Assembly (NCBI GenBank): GCA_951799445.1
Contig: OX637293.1
Coordinates: forward strand, 1 to 64,000
Direction of reading: 5' to 3'
Source of the DNA: Pseudisothecium myosuroides
Taxonomy: Eukaryota > Streptophyta > Bryopsida > Hypnales > Lembophyllaceae
Length of the DNA stretch: 64,000 bases
Shown piece after piece: positions 47,901-57,930 of this stretch. Position numbers and translations under genes: made by a program. Each line of letters begins with the position of its first letter. The first letter of the stretch is position 1. The notes below the pieces were generated by a model. That model made no database searches. It saw nothing but the letters and a program-made list of their open reading frames with translations, and was not told where the DNA came from.

Positions 47901-48444
47901 CCAAGCTGCCCACCGTCCCTTGTTTTCAGCTTATTTGGTCATAATTTTTTTTCGCGGCCACTAATTGCAAAAAAATTATATTCCCACAAAGCTTATTAGT
48001 TTTTCTATTTTTGTAAAAATTTTCAAAAAATCACAACAAAATTTCAGCCAGTAGGTACATGCCCAAAAAAGCATTTCTCCCACAAAAGGACAACGGTCCT
48101 TTAGGGGTTAAATAAAGATAATAATTTCTTTTGCAATTTAAATGCACCTCCCAAAAAAACTTCATCAATGCTACAAGTGTTTAGTCATTTTAATAATAAT
48201 AAAAATCATTAAACTAAATTAATAAAACACTATAAGTTCAAAGAATTAAGTTAAAAATATACTTACCAACATTGGAGCGCCGCAAAACTGGAATAATGTC
48301 ATGGATGCTTGCCATGCGCACATGAGTCTTCCCTCTACAATGTTCGGGTACATCAACCATGTACTCATTGCAACATGTGCAATGGTGCCGGATTACTTTC
48401 TGCTTAGGGTGTGCCTTTGGTGTAGGAAAAACGTAGTCATCCAT
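44903..48444 (-). CDS. Zinc-finger TET/JBP-like 2-oxoglutarate/Fe(II) dioxygenase
   Basis: Four exons: 48267-48444, 46649-47096, 45648-45907 and 44903-45210. All have GT-AG borders and agreeing phases; they sum to 1194 nt, 397 residues plus TGA. Residues 21-41 hold a cysteine/histidine cluster (HCTCC...EHCRGKTH) and residues 71-92 a second finger (CFTC, then HLQNHIAKH). The C-terminal part is a double-stranded beta-helix oxygenase: HxD iron ligands at H278 and D280 (KAHCDKNDFSYGF), LWLGESG, LPELG, GDVMLIKAGEIHHCT with the distal iron histidine at 331 or 332, then GQLGVAL. This pattern fits the TET/JBP family, which oxidises 5-methylcytosine or thymine in DNA; the fingers could guide it to DNA. 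Substrate is inference. Introns 1 and 2 each contain a TTAA element. The first exon follows a TTTGCAG acceptor-like site, so an upstream noncoding exon is possible. No inactivating change seen. Confidence 0.75.
45414..45565. repeat. Three tandem hairpins in intron 3 of the dioxygenase gene
   Basis: Three inverted repeats lie in a row: CCTCTGTAATATCACA with TGTGATATTACAGAGG (45414-45456), CTTTATAATATCAC with GTGATATTATAAAG (45474-45514), and an imperfect third (45523-45565). Each encloses a loop with ACACTGTG or ACACAGTGTAAA. They look like duplicated short foldbacks or a MITE with subterminal repeats. Confidence 0.8.
45941..46572. mobile_element. TTAA-type TIR element in intron 2, with a minisatellite
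   Basis: The left end is TTTACCCCTAAAGGACCAAGG and the right end TTTTTTAGGGGTTAA. Within the copy a 10-11 bp minisatellite, units AACTGCCCGAA and AACTGCCCCAA, runs from about 46017 to 46215. The CCGAAAAACAAGAATGTCCA module of the family follows directly, and the first unit resembles the family's AAAACTGCC module, so the minisatellite grew from element sequence. Removing the element leaves an intron of about 110 bp. Confidence 0.88.
47183..48111. mobile_element. TTAA-flanked TIR element in intron 1, 929 bp
   Basis: The left end is TTAACCCCTAAAAGACCAAG and the right end GGTCCTTTAGGGGTTAA. It makes up about 80 percent of intron 1 of the dioxygenase gene. It shares modules with the copies at 45941 and 49706, including ATAGCAAAGAATAAAAAAA and CCCATAACTTTCTCATA. 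Confidence 0.9.
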
Positions 48445-49705
48445 ATTTAGGATCCTAAATCCTGCAAATTTCAACATTCAAATATTAAAAAATTTGATTT
48501 ACCAAAAATTCAAAAATAATTTTAACATATAAATAATACTATGACATTCCAAAACTTTGACTTTTAAAAATCAATGTAATAATAAGATAAACTTTCAATC
48601 GTGGTTTACAAGCCAATTTCCATCACAAAACATTAAAAAATGTAATGTAAATTACAAAAAATAAAAAAACTAATTGATTTTAATATTCTCTACATCCAAA
48701 TAAATTTTGAAACAATAAAATTTAAAGATTCATATAAAATTAAAATAAAACCTACTTGACATTTTTTCATACTATTTTTGTTTTCATTTATCAAACATTG
48801 ATCTTAGAACCATCTTCATTGTTTAAAAACTACAAGCAATAGTAGTGATGTCTTTGTTGATGTGGATGACACAAAAAAAAAAAATTTGAGATTTTCTTTG
48901 GTAGGTAAGGTAGAACTGCCTATCACCACCTTGATTTGTAATTTGATTATGTTGGGGCCAATTTCAAGAGGGGCATATATTTTTCATAGGTGTGTGCATG
49001 TTTTAGGAATCAAATCCAAGTGGAATTATAATTTTTTTTGATTAAAATTGTAATTTCTATGAATTTTTGAAGTATTCAGCTCTAAAATTACAAAATTGCC
49101 AACAAACTAGAGTCATAAACTTCTCATCAACCACCCATAACCACCAAGTCAAGTACTAAAGATTCACTATTAGTAGAGTGACATATTATCCCTTGCTGTT
49201 ATAGAAGTTCTAATTCTGTCAATAGATTTTTTGATTTTGTCATAAAAGAAATGGATTTAGATGTTTTTTGGATGGAGTTGAATTCAAACTAGGGTGGAAT
49301 TCGGCCCAAAGTGGGGCTCACAAAATTGGGATGGTCTACAAATGTAATTGAAAAACCGAGGGTAATGAATAGTTCTATCTTATATACTTTCCTATTAGTC
49401 AAATAAACCATCTAAAATCCAGCTTTAGATCATTAAATTTGGAAAATTTGAATATAGAAAAATCCAAAATCTAATATTGTGACATGTAAACAAAAATAAT
49501 TTTTAGATAGAAAATAATTTTTTTATTAATTTAAAGAAAATAGGGTAGTGGTTACCAATTACCATAAAGCTAAACATCTCCAATAAAAACTTGAAATTCT
49601 TATCAATACTCATTTAAAAGTTATACCAGAAAAAAACAAAGTTGATTTAAAAGTAATTGGGTTTTTAAACAAACTTTCTTGCAATCACATTTTGGAGATA
49701 TTTGT
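48445..49705. other. Upstream region of the dioxygenase gene
   Basis: AT-rich, no other coding sequence seen. It presumably contains the promoter and perhaps an untranslated first exon, but no TATA box or telobox is clear. Confidence 0.35.
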
Positions 49706-50646
49706 TTAACCCTTTAAGGACCGAGGCCTTTTTTCTACAAAAAAACATTGAAAACTGCCATTTCTATAGCAAGGAGTAAAAAAATTTGAAAAATGTTTTT
49801 TTTGCATATTTTACTGTAAGATCTTACACCTAATTAGTATGAGAATGTGTAGAAAAAATTTCAGAATTTTTAACCGCTGAGATTGCAAGATATCTACATT
49901 TAAAGTGAAAAAAACAATTATTTCAGCATATTCCGGGAATAGATTTTTTTACTTTAAACATTTTTAACTCCAAATTTTTGCACTACAGAGTTTTGAGCTT
50001 TAAATCTTTATAGTGGAAAATTGAGTTGAAAGTCTACGGAAAAAAATAATATTCAAAAAAACTTAATTATCATTCCTAAAAAATTTATTAAGTAGAAGTA
50101 GGTACAAGATACAAGGAAAATCTAAAATATTCATATATTCTTGATGGAATTAAAATACACTAATCCCAATGGTCAGATTTTTCTAGCAAGTAAACTAAAC
50201 CATAAGAAATTTTCTTTTTGAAAAATTGCAAAAAGAGCATTCATAAATGAATTCTACAAGTTATTTTTTTCAAGAAGATGCTCTAACTGCCCCAAAAACA
50301 AGAATGTCCATAACTTTCTCATAACAAATCCAAATGAAATGAATCAAAGCTTTCCAAATAGACATAAATATAATCTACGAAAAAAATATATTAAACAAAA
50401 AATAACAAATCTTTGCTAAATTTTTTTTGGTGCCCAAATTGCCCAGTTACAAAAAAAAATAACATATTTGGCCATAACTTTTGACTACTATTTTTAAATG
50501 TGCTAAAATTTAGTGCATATGAAAGATACTCCTTGTGCCCACCTTTTATTAAGATTTTAGCTTAAAATATAGAAATCTCTAGTTACACATACCTGGCCAA
50601 AATTTCTATACAACCAAAAAATGCATGCCGGTCTTTTAGGGGTTAA
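49706..50646. mobile_element. TTAA-flanked TIR element, 941 bp
   Basis: The left end is TTAACCCTTTAAGGACCGAGG and the right end GGTCTTTTAGGGGTTAA. It is closely related to the intron 1 copy along its length (ATAGCAAGGAGTAAAAAAAT, TCTTACACCTAATTAGTATG, CATAACTTTCTCATAACAAA), with a different right third that includes GGCCATAACTTTTGAC. Confidence 0.88.
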
Positions 50647-50712
50647 ATATTAATTTGATAATTAGTTCTTTAAATTTCAAAACTCATACCCTAAAAATTA
50701 ACCTATCATTTT

Positions 50713-51346
50713 AAAATTAAAATGTTAAATTATTCAATTAACTTTCTTTTTTAATAATCATTGGAAGAAGCCATGAACCCAAAAGCGCAAATTAACCACG
50801 TGGCATCCAATAGAGGTTTAATAAATAAACACCCTACCTTTATCCAGTAGAAAACGGCTTTAACATCCAACCCTGGTTTAATAAATTAAAGTCAGGGCCT
50901 TTATTTAAAGCCAATGCGGAGGCATTCTCCAACAATTCTTTTAAAATTATAAAGTCTTTTACATTTACTTCAAATTGTCAAGCTTTTAAAGTTTTAAATA
51001 TATAGTTTGGAATACAACAACTAGCATTCAAAATTAAAATGTTAAATTATTCAATTAACTTCCTTTTTTAACAATCATTGGAAGAAGCCATGAACCCAAA
51101 AGCGCAAATTAACCACGTGGCATCCAATAGAGGTTTAATAAATAAACACCCTACCTTTATCCAGTAGAAAACGGCTTTAACATCCAACCCTGGTTTAATA
51201 AATTAAAGTCAGGGCCTTTATTTAAAGCCAATGCGGAGGCATTCTCCAACAATTCTCTTAAAATTATAAAGTCTTTTACATTTACTTCAAATTGTCAAGC
51301 TTTTAAAGTTTTAAATATATAGTTTGGAATACAACAACTAGCCTAA
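50713..51346 (+). repeat. Recent 317-bp tandem duplication
   Basis: Units 50713-51029 and 51030-51346 differ at only about three positions (near 50746, 50755 and 50938 against their partners), roughly 99 percent identity. The unit includes an inverted pair around CCAACCCTGGTTTAATAAAT and GTCAGGGCC. No coding sense. Confidence 0.95.
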
Positions 51347-52044
51347 ACCAAATTTGCATAATTGAGGTCAAGTCTTCTAAACAACAAGCAATATTTTGGA
51401 TTTAGAAATTAAAAAAACTATTTACTAAGGTTGACTCACCAAATACAAACAATCACAAATAATTACAAAGAAATCGAATGTGATGCTAAATCACTAAGAT
51501 AGTACAACCTTTTTGGGAAGCACAAAAAAGTGTAAATATACACTGTTGTTACCAAATCACAAATACATAATTGATGAAATCAAATAAAAAAGCATTTCAA
51601 ATATGAACAACTTACCTAATTCCAATGTTGTATAAATTCAACACATAGGATGATGAAGTTTACACCTCCAAACACTTCACCTGCACCAAAGTAAGAAGAT
51701 TTTATCAATATTACAATAACTTTGAAGTTAAAATCATAAACTTGAATGGACTACAAAGGACCATCAATACAATCAAAGTCATCTTTAAAATTACATTGAA
51801 ATTGCAATTTAATAAAAATGAATAATAACTTTTATATTTTCAATTTTACTCTTAACTTTAATTTGGTACTTTTTATGACTCATGTCATAACTTCCAAATT
51901 GCTAATACATTGTTAAATGCCATATTTTTTCCTCTTTTTATGTAAACACAAATTTTTTTAGAATTTTTTTTTGTAATCATCATCCAAGATTGTGAGGAAT
52001 TCATTCACTATTCACAAAATTCAATTAAAAAATGTACTCAATAT
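51347..52044. other. AT-rich intergenic DNA
   Basis: Nothing recognised. Confidence 0.3.
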
Positions 52045-52720
52045 CATACAACAAACAAACACTCAAGGTATTGGAATATTATGTCATCCACAATCCTTAG
52101 TACAAATATTGAAATTTTTTGTATAAACAATATCAAGAATATACAAATAGTTTACATTTCATGACGTAGGCATGTGTGAGATGTCACTTCCATCTACCTT
52201 TCGAGAAGTTTGGCCTGTCTAAATTCAATTTCAGCTCTCAAATGGGTGCATTGAGAACCTCTTACCTTAAGACTAAATGCAAAGCTGGCTAACAAAACTC
52301 AATGAAGTACTTTAATTTGGTGGCCACTAACCACGGTCATGGCCTTTTTGAACTAAGAATAATACAGTGAATAGCAAGCGGAATCTTCACACCAAGTCGT
52401 TCACAATCGTCTCCAAATTCACCGCAACTTATTGTTGTCCTGCACCACAATAGTCTTGCCAACTTAAAATGACAAAATTTCATCAAGACAACTTGTTGCA
52501 TCAACAATGTTTAATGAACACAACAAGCTTCAAAACTTGACTTCAACAGAGACACAAAGTATCATGTATGACTGGCAATATCTTCTAATCCCATACACTG
52601 AAAGAAAGCTGCAACAGATATTGCAACTCATGAAAAGCAAGAAACCTAAACCACAACATCTCACATGAACAACCCCAATATCTAAGCTTACCCTCCCCAA
52701 TTGAGTAAATCTCCAAGCAT
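52045..52720. repeat. Dispersed repeat, short copy (B)
   Basis: Left and right parts match copy A at 24621-27035. The middle is deleted: the sequence jumps from the equivalent of about 25850 to that of about 26866. The two copies lie 27 kb apart in the same orientation, so either a segmental duplication or two insertions of one element. Confidence 0.85.
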
Positions 52721-52843
52721 CGTAACGTATGATTGCAGATTGGATGCAACACAAATTAATGATACCAGCAACACATAGAAGAAAACATTGCATCAGAGCA
52801 ATACCAAGGCCTAAGATTCTCACCTCAAGACAGAAATGCGCAG

Positions 52844-53014
52844 CTAAACGAGGGCTAACATTCTTTGGGTTAATTCTTCATTCCATTCGACAGCCTCATA
52901 TTTGTGCAAGTTCGAACCTGCACCAAAGATGTTCAGCAAGACGCGTTCAACCACTTTGACAACCAACTTAAACTTTTCTTCCAAAGGACTTGCATCAAAC
53001 AGTATTGCACCTCT
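52844..53014 (-). pseudogene. Coding exon of an unrecognised gene, probably broken
   Basis: On the minus strand, a segment after a GCATGCAG acceptor reads 56 sense codons: RGAILFDASPLEEKFKLVVK, then VVERVLLNIFGAGSNLHKYE and EWNEELT, to a TAG. The composition and helical pattern look like a real protein. Just before the stop another frame reads NPKNVSPRLAAHFCLE up to a GAG|GTGAGA donor-like site at about 52821, so a one-base frameshift near 52865 probably broke the exon. I could not name the family. It abuts repeat copy B. Confidence 0.5.
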
Positions 53015-54734
53015 CTGCATGCATCAGTATCTAAAAGCAAGCGGCACAAAAGAGGCCTATCTCAATCCTATTCTAAAATTCTAAAATTTAAATTCTTTGG
53101 AATTTTTCGAATGAGTTGCAGTCAATACCGTTTGGCTTTCTTGGGATAGGCCTCAACTCTCCATTGCCGAAAGAATAGACAAATTTTAGGAATCTCCTTA
53201 GCATCAAGAAATCAAGCAATCAAAGAACCGCATGCAATCAGTTGCCCACTCCCGGATCCCATTACCCGTCTCACCCCCTACACAGACCACAAACCACGGA
53301 ACACAATCACAATCCAAAGAACGACTACTCACCAAACTCCACATCCCCCAATTTCACAAAAAATCAATAAAAAAGCCCGCCATCCATCGAGGCGCACAAA
53401 TCGCACGATCTCACATAGAAATCGTAATTCTCCCTCCCTCCTCCGCCATACCGCAACCCTCACTACTCCCAATTCGACAACAGCAAACAACACATGAGAG
53501 AATGGATTGGAAATTTTCATTTTCACCAATTTGAACCAAAACATAAGTGAATCATACAGGGGAAAACGCTTTGAGAGTGAAGAGAAGGATCATAACCTGG
53601 CTCCAGAGGGCAATCCTAATATTTGCGGTTGAAGGTCATGGAAATGAATCGGAGACAGAGAACAGCAGGTGCAATCCTCCGCCAATTGTCAATATGCTCT
53701 GCAATAGGTGTCCACAAACCTGTCAAACACTACCACTACCACTATTAGCTAATCCATCCCCGCAGATAAGTACGATTAGCTAAATATTCAGTCCTATTTG
53801 ACAAGTAACTTATTGCATTATTTGTGAGAGTAAAAATTTTCTTATTGATTAGCAGTATGAGGTATAAATGAACGGTTCCCATAAATAACAGTAAGTCTGA
53901 CTCTGCTGATATCTCTATCCAGCACACATTCCAGAAAACTATCAAAAACGGAAGCTCCATGCCCGGTCGACCGCACTTGTCAATAATTCTACGGGTTAGT
54001 ACTAGCAGGCATTAGAAACTCCCATAACATGACGCTCTCTACATGCAAAGTTCTATTCATGTAATCTATCTCACCTGAGGAACTACAATCTCCATTTTCC
54101 TACACAGATATCAGATGTAAATAGCCTTAACATTGCGGTGAACCCACTATCACTCAGTTCTCCCGGGGAACCTTTCTAAAACCTCTGGATCACAACAACA
54201 CTGGGATAGAGAAGGAAGGTGAGAAAGAAGAAGATAATCAACATTAAGGCAACGGCACAAGTCGGATGCAAATTGGGCCGGACCAAACGAGAGAGCTTCA
54301 CTCGACAACAGGTTGATACGAAGAGAAGGACTATAGGAGGACTATAACCTCCTCCCTATCAAACATCATCCTCCTCGCATCATCAACCTACAGGAGAAGG
54401 AATTGGAGGCCACGGTTGACAAAATTGTGAACTAAAAAAAACTGTTCTCATCAAGCACTTGCCACTCTTGATTTGACTCTACATTTCCCCAGAAACATTA
54501 AGGCCAAAGAAATAAAAAACCCAACGAATGTAGACTGTTCTAGGTAGCCCAAAATGAGATACATTGAAGCTGCGCACTCCTCTATACAGTTTGCATTATC
54601 ACTTCCTCAAACACTTTAGAGCCAAAGGATATACAAGAAAGACCACAAAGCTTGCCTGGTGATCAAAGAGTCTCAGCTGCTTAGCAATAAACAGCAATTG
54701 CCCCCCATAAACTTCTTCATTCACCTTTGCTGGG
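53015..54734. other. GC-richer region with no resolved gene
   Basis: 53200-53550 is very C-rich on the plus strand, like a minus-strand leader. On the minus strand at 53115-53160 a short segment reads FGNGELRPIPRKPN before a GTATTG donor-like site and may be another exon of the broken gene beside it, although the phases do not match. No complete gene can be drawn. Confidence 0.3.
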
Positions 54735-55560
54735 AACAAGTACTACTCCAGAAAGACATGAATCAGTGTTCTTCTCTTGCAGGCCCAACGCTTCTTTCAA
54801 GGTCCGAAGACCCTGAACACGCAGTCATCAGCATTGAATAACTTATGGCTATGCTGATTGCCACGGACCGCAATATATCACGAGTTTCCAATTCCAAGTT
54901 GAAAAAATTTCCTCAAGCGAAAATCCTAAACCCTAATTCGCGAAACGGCTCATTTCTTCTTGCTCAGTCTGTGAAACTCCCATATCTGCTCCTGAGCCAA
55001 GAAAACCCAGGATGAGTTAGAGGACCTGCTATTTGAATTGCACTGCACTGCACTAAGTGCGCACCAAATTATCATAAATCAGCAAATTAATTACTCGCGC
55101 TCTGCAAGCTCTGAAGGAACAAGCGCTACTCTACTCTCCTGCAAAAGGTCAATACAACGTTTCTCCTGCAAAAGCTGGCATCTCACCTCTTCCAACACAC
55201 TCCGACGAGCTCAAATTAAAATGACTCCAAACCAACTGCCAGGGCAAAGGAACAAGTCAGAATCCCACTACAAATCCTGCACAAGCGGGCATTGCAGTGC
55301 TACTTCCCACATTCAGTCATCCTAACACAACAGTTCAAAAAATCGTTCTCCTTGAGCCCTCAATTCACCACAACAGCCATACGTGCACCCGCAACAGACT
55401 GCTGCATGCAGCACCCTTGCTTTGCAGAAGCTCGCGAGCTTGGGATCAAGGAGTCGCGAACCTATCTCGCCATGTTCATTCCTGCTCGACTCTTGCTCAA
55501 GTCTCCCTCCTTTGCAGAAACGGTAGTTTTTCAGCGAGGAGAAGCACTACTGCGAGTAGC
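54735..55560 (-). repeat. Duplicated leader-like segment, copy A
   Basis: Contains GAAACGGCTCATTTCTTCTT near 54944, the CAATTCACCACAACAGCCAT block at 55360 and the ATGCTGATTGCCACGGACC block at about 54850. All recur in the other copies. Frames of the long plus-strand ORF here are not kept between copies, so it is noncoding or leader DNA. On the minus strand TTAGGGTTTAGG, a telobox, lies beside the GCCGTTTCGCG motif. Confidence 0.75.
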
Positions 55561-56083
55561 ATTTTATGCAGCATGGAGTATTCACCTTGCAAGTTAAAGA
55601 GGGTACCCCTCTTGCCAATTTGTGTTACTATTATCTGCAACCAATACCATGTCAGATATCATATTATCCTACGTCAACGGATCTGTTTCATTACGCAACT
55701 AAAACATAGATTCATGAGGTTACCGGAAACACTGTTCAAATACCAAAGAATTAAGGTTCCCAAGTGGTGAAATTAGGTTAAACCAACACTTCGACTAGGC
55801 AACCTCGCAACTTCAAGAAATTAATCCGGAATAAATTCAACTAACCATAACATGATCGTCGTAACTACACTGCACCACATTAGTCTTCACGCCCTGCAAA
55901 ACCACCCAAGTCCATCAGCAGAGCAAGAAATCTGCAATAGCAGTAGCAGCAAACTCTCCTCAGTTCCTGAACACTCTGGCTAATGACGAGCATTTACTCT
56001 TTCCAGCAGTTTTATCAAGAGTGAAGGGTCAACCGTTCCACTGCTGCCACTGACCTTTGTTGCAGCTCACACCACATCTACAC

Positions 56084-56300
56084 TACACACTTTGAGCAGT
56101 TCTTTCTAGCTTTGCCCGGGAATAAGTACTGAGTCGGAAAGTCGTGAATCAGTGTGAATTTCTTCCAGGCCCAAGCTTCTTTCAAGGTTCGAAGACAGGG
56201 AACCACGCACTCATCAGCAATGAATAACTTAGAGATATGCTGATTGCCAAGGCCCCAACGAATCACGAGTTCCCAACTCCAGGTTCAATCTATGGCACGC
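56084..56300 (-). repeat. Duplicated leader-like segment, inner block of copy B
   Basis: The block CTTTCTAGCTTTGCC(C)GGGAATAAGTACT...ATGCTGATTGCC recurs near 54735-54870 and 60327-60510. Here it joins the truncated PXA exon at about 56290-56300, so one edge of the duplicated unit lies at that junction. Confidence 0.7.
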
Positions 56301-56898
56301 TTAAGCTTTTCATCCCTCTCTTCAGTTGACATTGAGTCGATTAAGCCAGGTCCAATCTTGGCCTTCATTTGCCGAAAGAGTTCAAAATGAATTCCCACTA
56401 GATCCACCACTTTTCTGCATCATGGTAACGCAAATGACTACAAAAGCCAAGACCAAAAACCTGACGTATAGCTCACAGATGTCATCAAATTTCCTCAACA
56501 ATTTTGGAGGAATTATTCACGACCAGAAATACCCACACCTTAGAGAGACTGGCGGGACAAGCATAGAAAGAATCGAAAGGAACGGTCTACAATGATCTGA
56601 AAGTAAGTAGTATGCCTAAAAAAGGCAATAAGAATAAAATATCACAAACTTAAGACGATCAATTAGCAGTATGATAAATTAGATGGTTAACAGAATCGTA
56701 CTGTGACAGGAGCGTGACCAAGTTCACTTGCTTAGCACGATTAGCAACCTCGGCAATCACGCCATTCAAGAGAATCCGCAGTTCCTCGGGTACTTCTCGA
56801 TCGGGAGTAATGGAGGTATACCAGAGACTAGTAATATACTCTTCGTAAGCTGATCCACTGCTTCCTCTACAACAGGTGAATCAATGATGCGACGCCAT
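56300..56898 (-). pseudogene. PXA-domain (sorting-nexin-like) gene fragment, frameshifted and truncated
   Basis: Two minus-strand exons match the PXA domain of plant PX/PXA proteins, which tether membranes in endosomal sorting. Exon A (56702-56898, after CTGGCAG) begins WRRIIDSPVVEEAVDQLT, the hallmark SPVVEEA start. It then shifts frame and continues YEEYITSLWYTSITPDREVP and RAKQVNLVTLLSQ, ending at a CA|GTACGA donor. Exon B (about 56300-56414, after GATGCAG) continues in phase: KVVDLVGIHFELFRQMKAKI and STEERDEKLKRAI. It then meets a stop where the duplicated repeat block begins. The frameshift lies around 56845, and the rest of the domain and any PX domain are missing. The match is from memory of the family but covers several conserved blocks. 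A decayed gene copy. Confidence 0.75.
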
Positions 56899-57109
56899 CT
56901 GCCAGTGACAACGCTATTAGTTAGAAATTTACATGCAGTAGCAAAACCAGCACCTCAGATCACAGTCATCACATAGACATTAGTACTCTGAAATTCCTTC
57001 GGTACAGTGAACCCGAGTAATTCTAAAATCCCGCACTAATTGAGATAACGTGCGATGTCGGAGTGCTTGGAATCTGGCAACCTAACAATCACACGCTTGG
57101 CTATACTAT

Positions 57110-57930
57110 TTATATAAATCCACACTCAAAAAAGATTTCAATTTCAGTTCGATAGCTTCGGGAATGAAAAACAAGGTGACAATATTCAATCTATTTCCTG
57201 AAGCAAAAATCGTAAACGCTAGTTCGTGAAACGGCTCATTTCTTCTTGCTCGTATTGGGTGAATATGACAGGAATCAACATATCCTAAACCGATTTGGCC
57301 ATTTCCAGCACACCCTAAACCAAATGTGAAGCAAGAAAAGGTGATCGCAAAGTCGCTTTCGACTCTGCGAAACAAACTAGGGTTCTCAATCGGTTCGGTA
57401 CATCTTACCGGCCCTAAATCTAGGCTGCTGGCACCGAACTCTGCTGCAGCTACCGGCCCCAAATCCAGACTGCTGCAGCTCACAGCACATCTAGAGTACA
57501 CAACATTTCTCCGGCAACAGCTGGCATCTCACCTCCGTCCTGCAATTTCCACCACAATCCCACGAGCTCAAAGTTAAAACGGCTCCAAACCAACTGCCAG
57601 AGCAGAGAAACAAGTCAGAATCCCACTACAAATCCTGCACAAGCGGGCATTGCAGTGCTACTTCCCACATTCAGTCATCCTAACACAACAGTTCGAGAAA
57701 TCGCCCTCCTTGAGCCCTCAATTCACCACAACAGCCATACGTGCACCCGCAACAGACTGCAGCATGCAGCACCCTTGCTCTGCAAAAGCTCGCGAGCTTG
57801 GGATCAACGAGTCCCCAACCTCTCACCGTGTCCATTCCTGCTCCACGCTTGCTCTGGTCTCCCCCCTCTGCAAAAGCGGTAGTTCCTCTCCTCTCGAGTG
57901 CCCAATACCCTTGACGCTGGTCGTCTAATC
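57110..57930 (-). repeat. Duplicated leader-like segment, outer block of copy B
   Basis: Shares with copies A and C the GAAACGGCTCATTTC motif (57230), the TCGGTTCGGTACA(T/G)CTTACCGGCC block (57390) and the CAATTCACCACAACAGCCAT block (57720). Equivalent points are 2358 bases from copy A and about 2296 bases from copy C. It lies upstream of the PXA exons on their strand, as a promoter and leader would. Confidence 0.75.

Noticed and set aside
55297..55770. 157-codon plus-strand ORF
   Set aside because: The related copies B and C have different frames and early stops in the same DNA, so the frame is not under selection. The opposite strand carries the gene-like signals.
57106..57501. 131-codon minus-strand ORF shared in part with 59573-59827
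   Set aside because: The shared part lies in the duplicated leader-like segment, and the copies differ by frame-changing indels and lack a common start. I see it as leader DNA.
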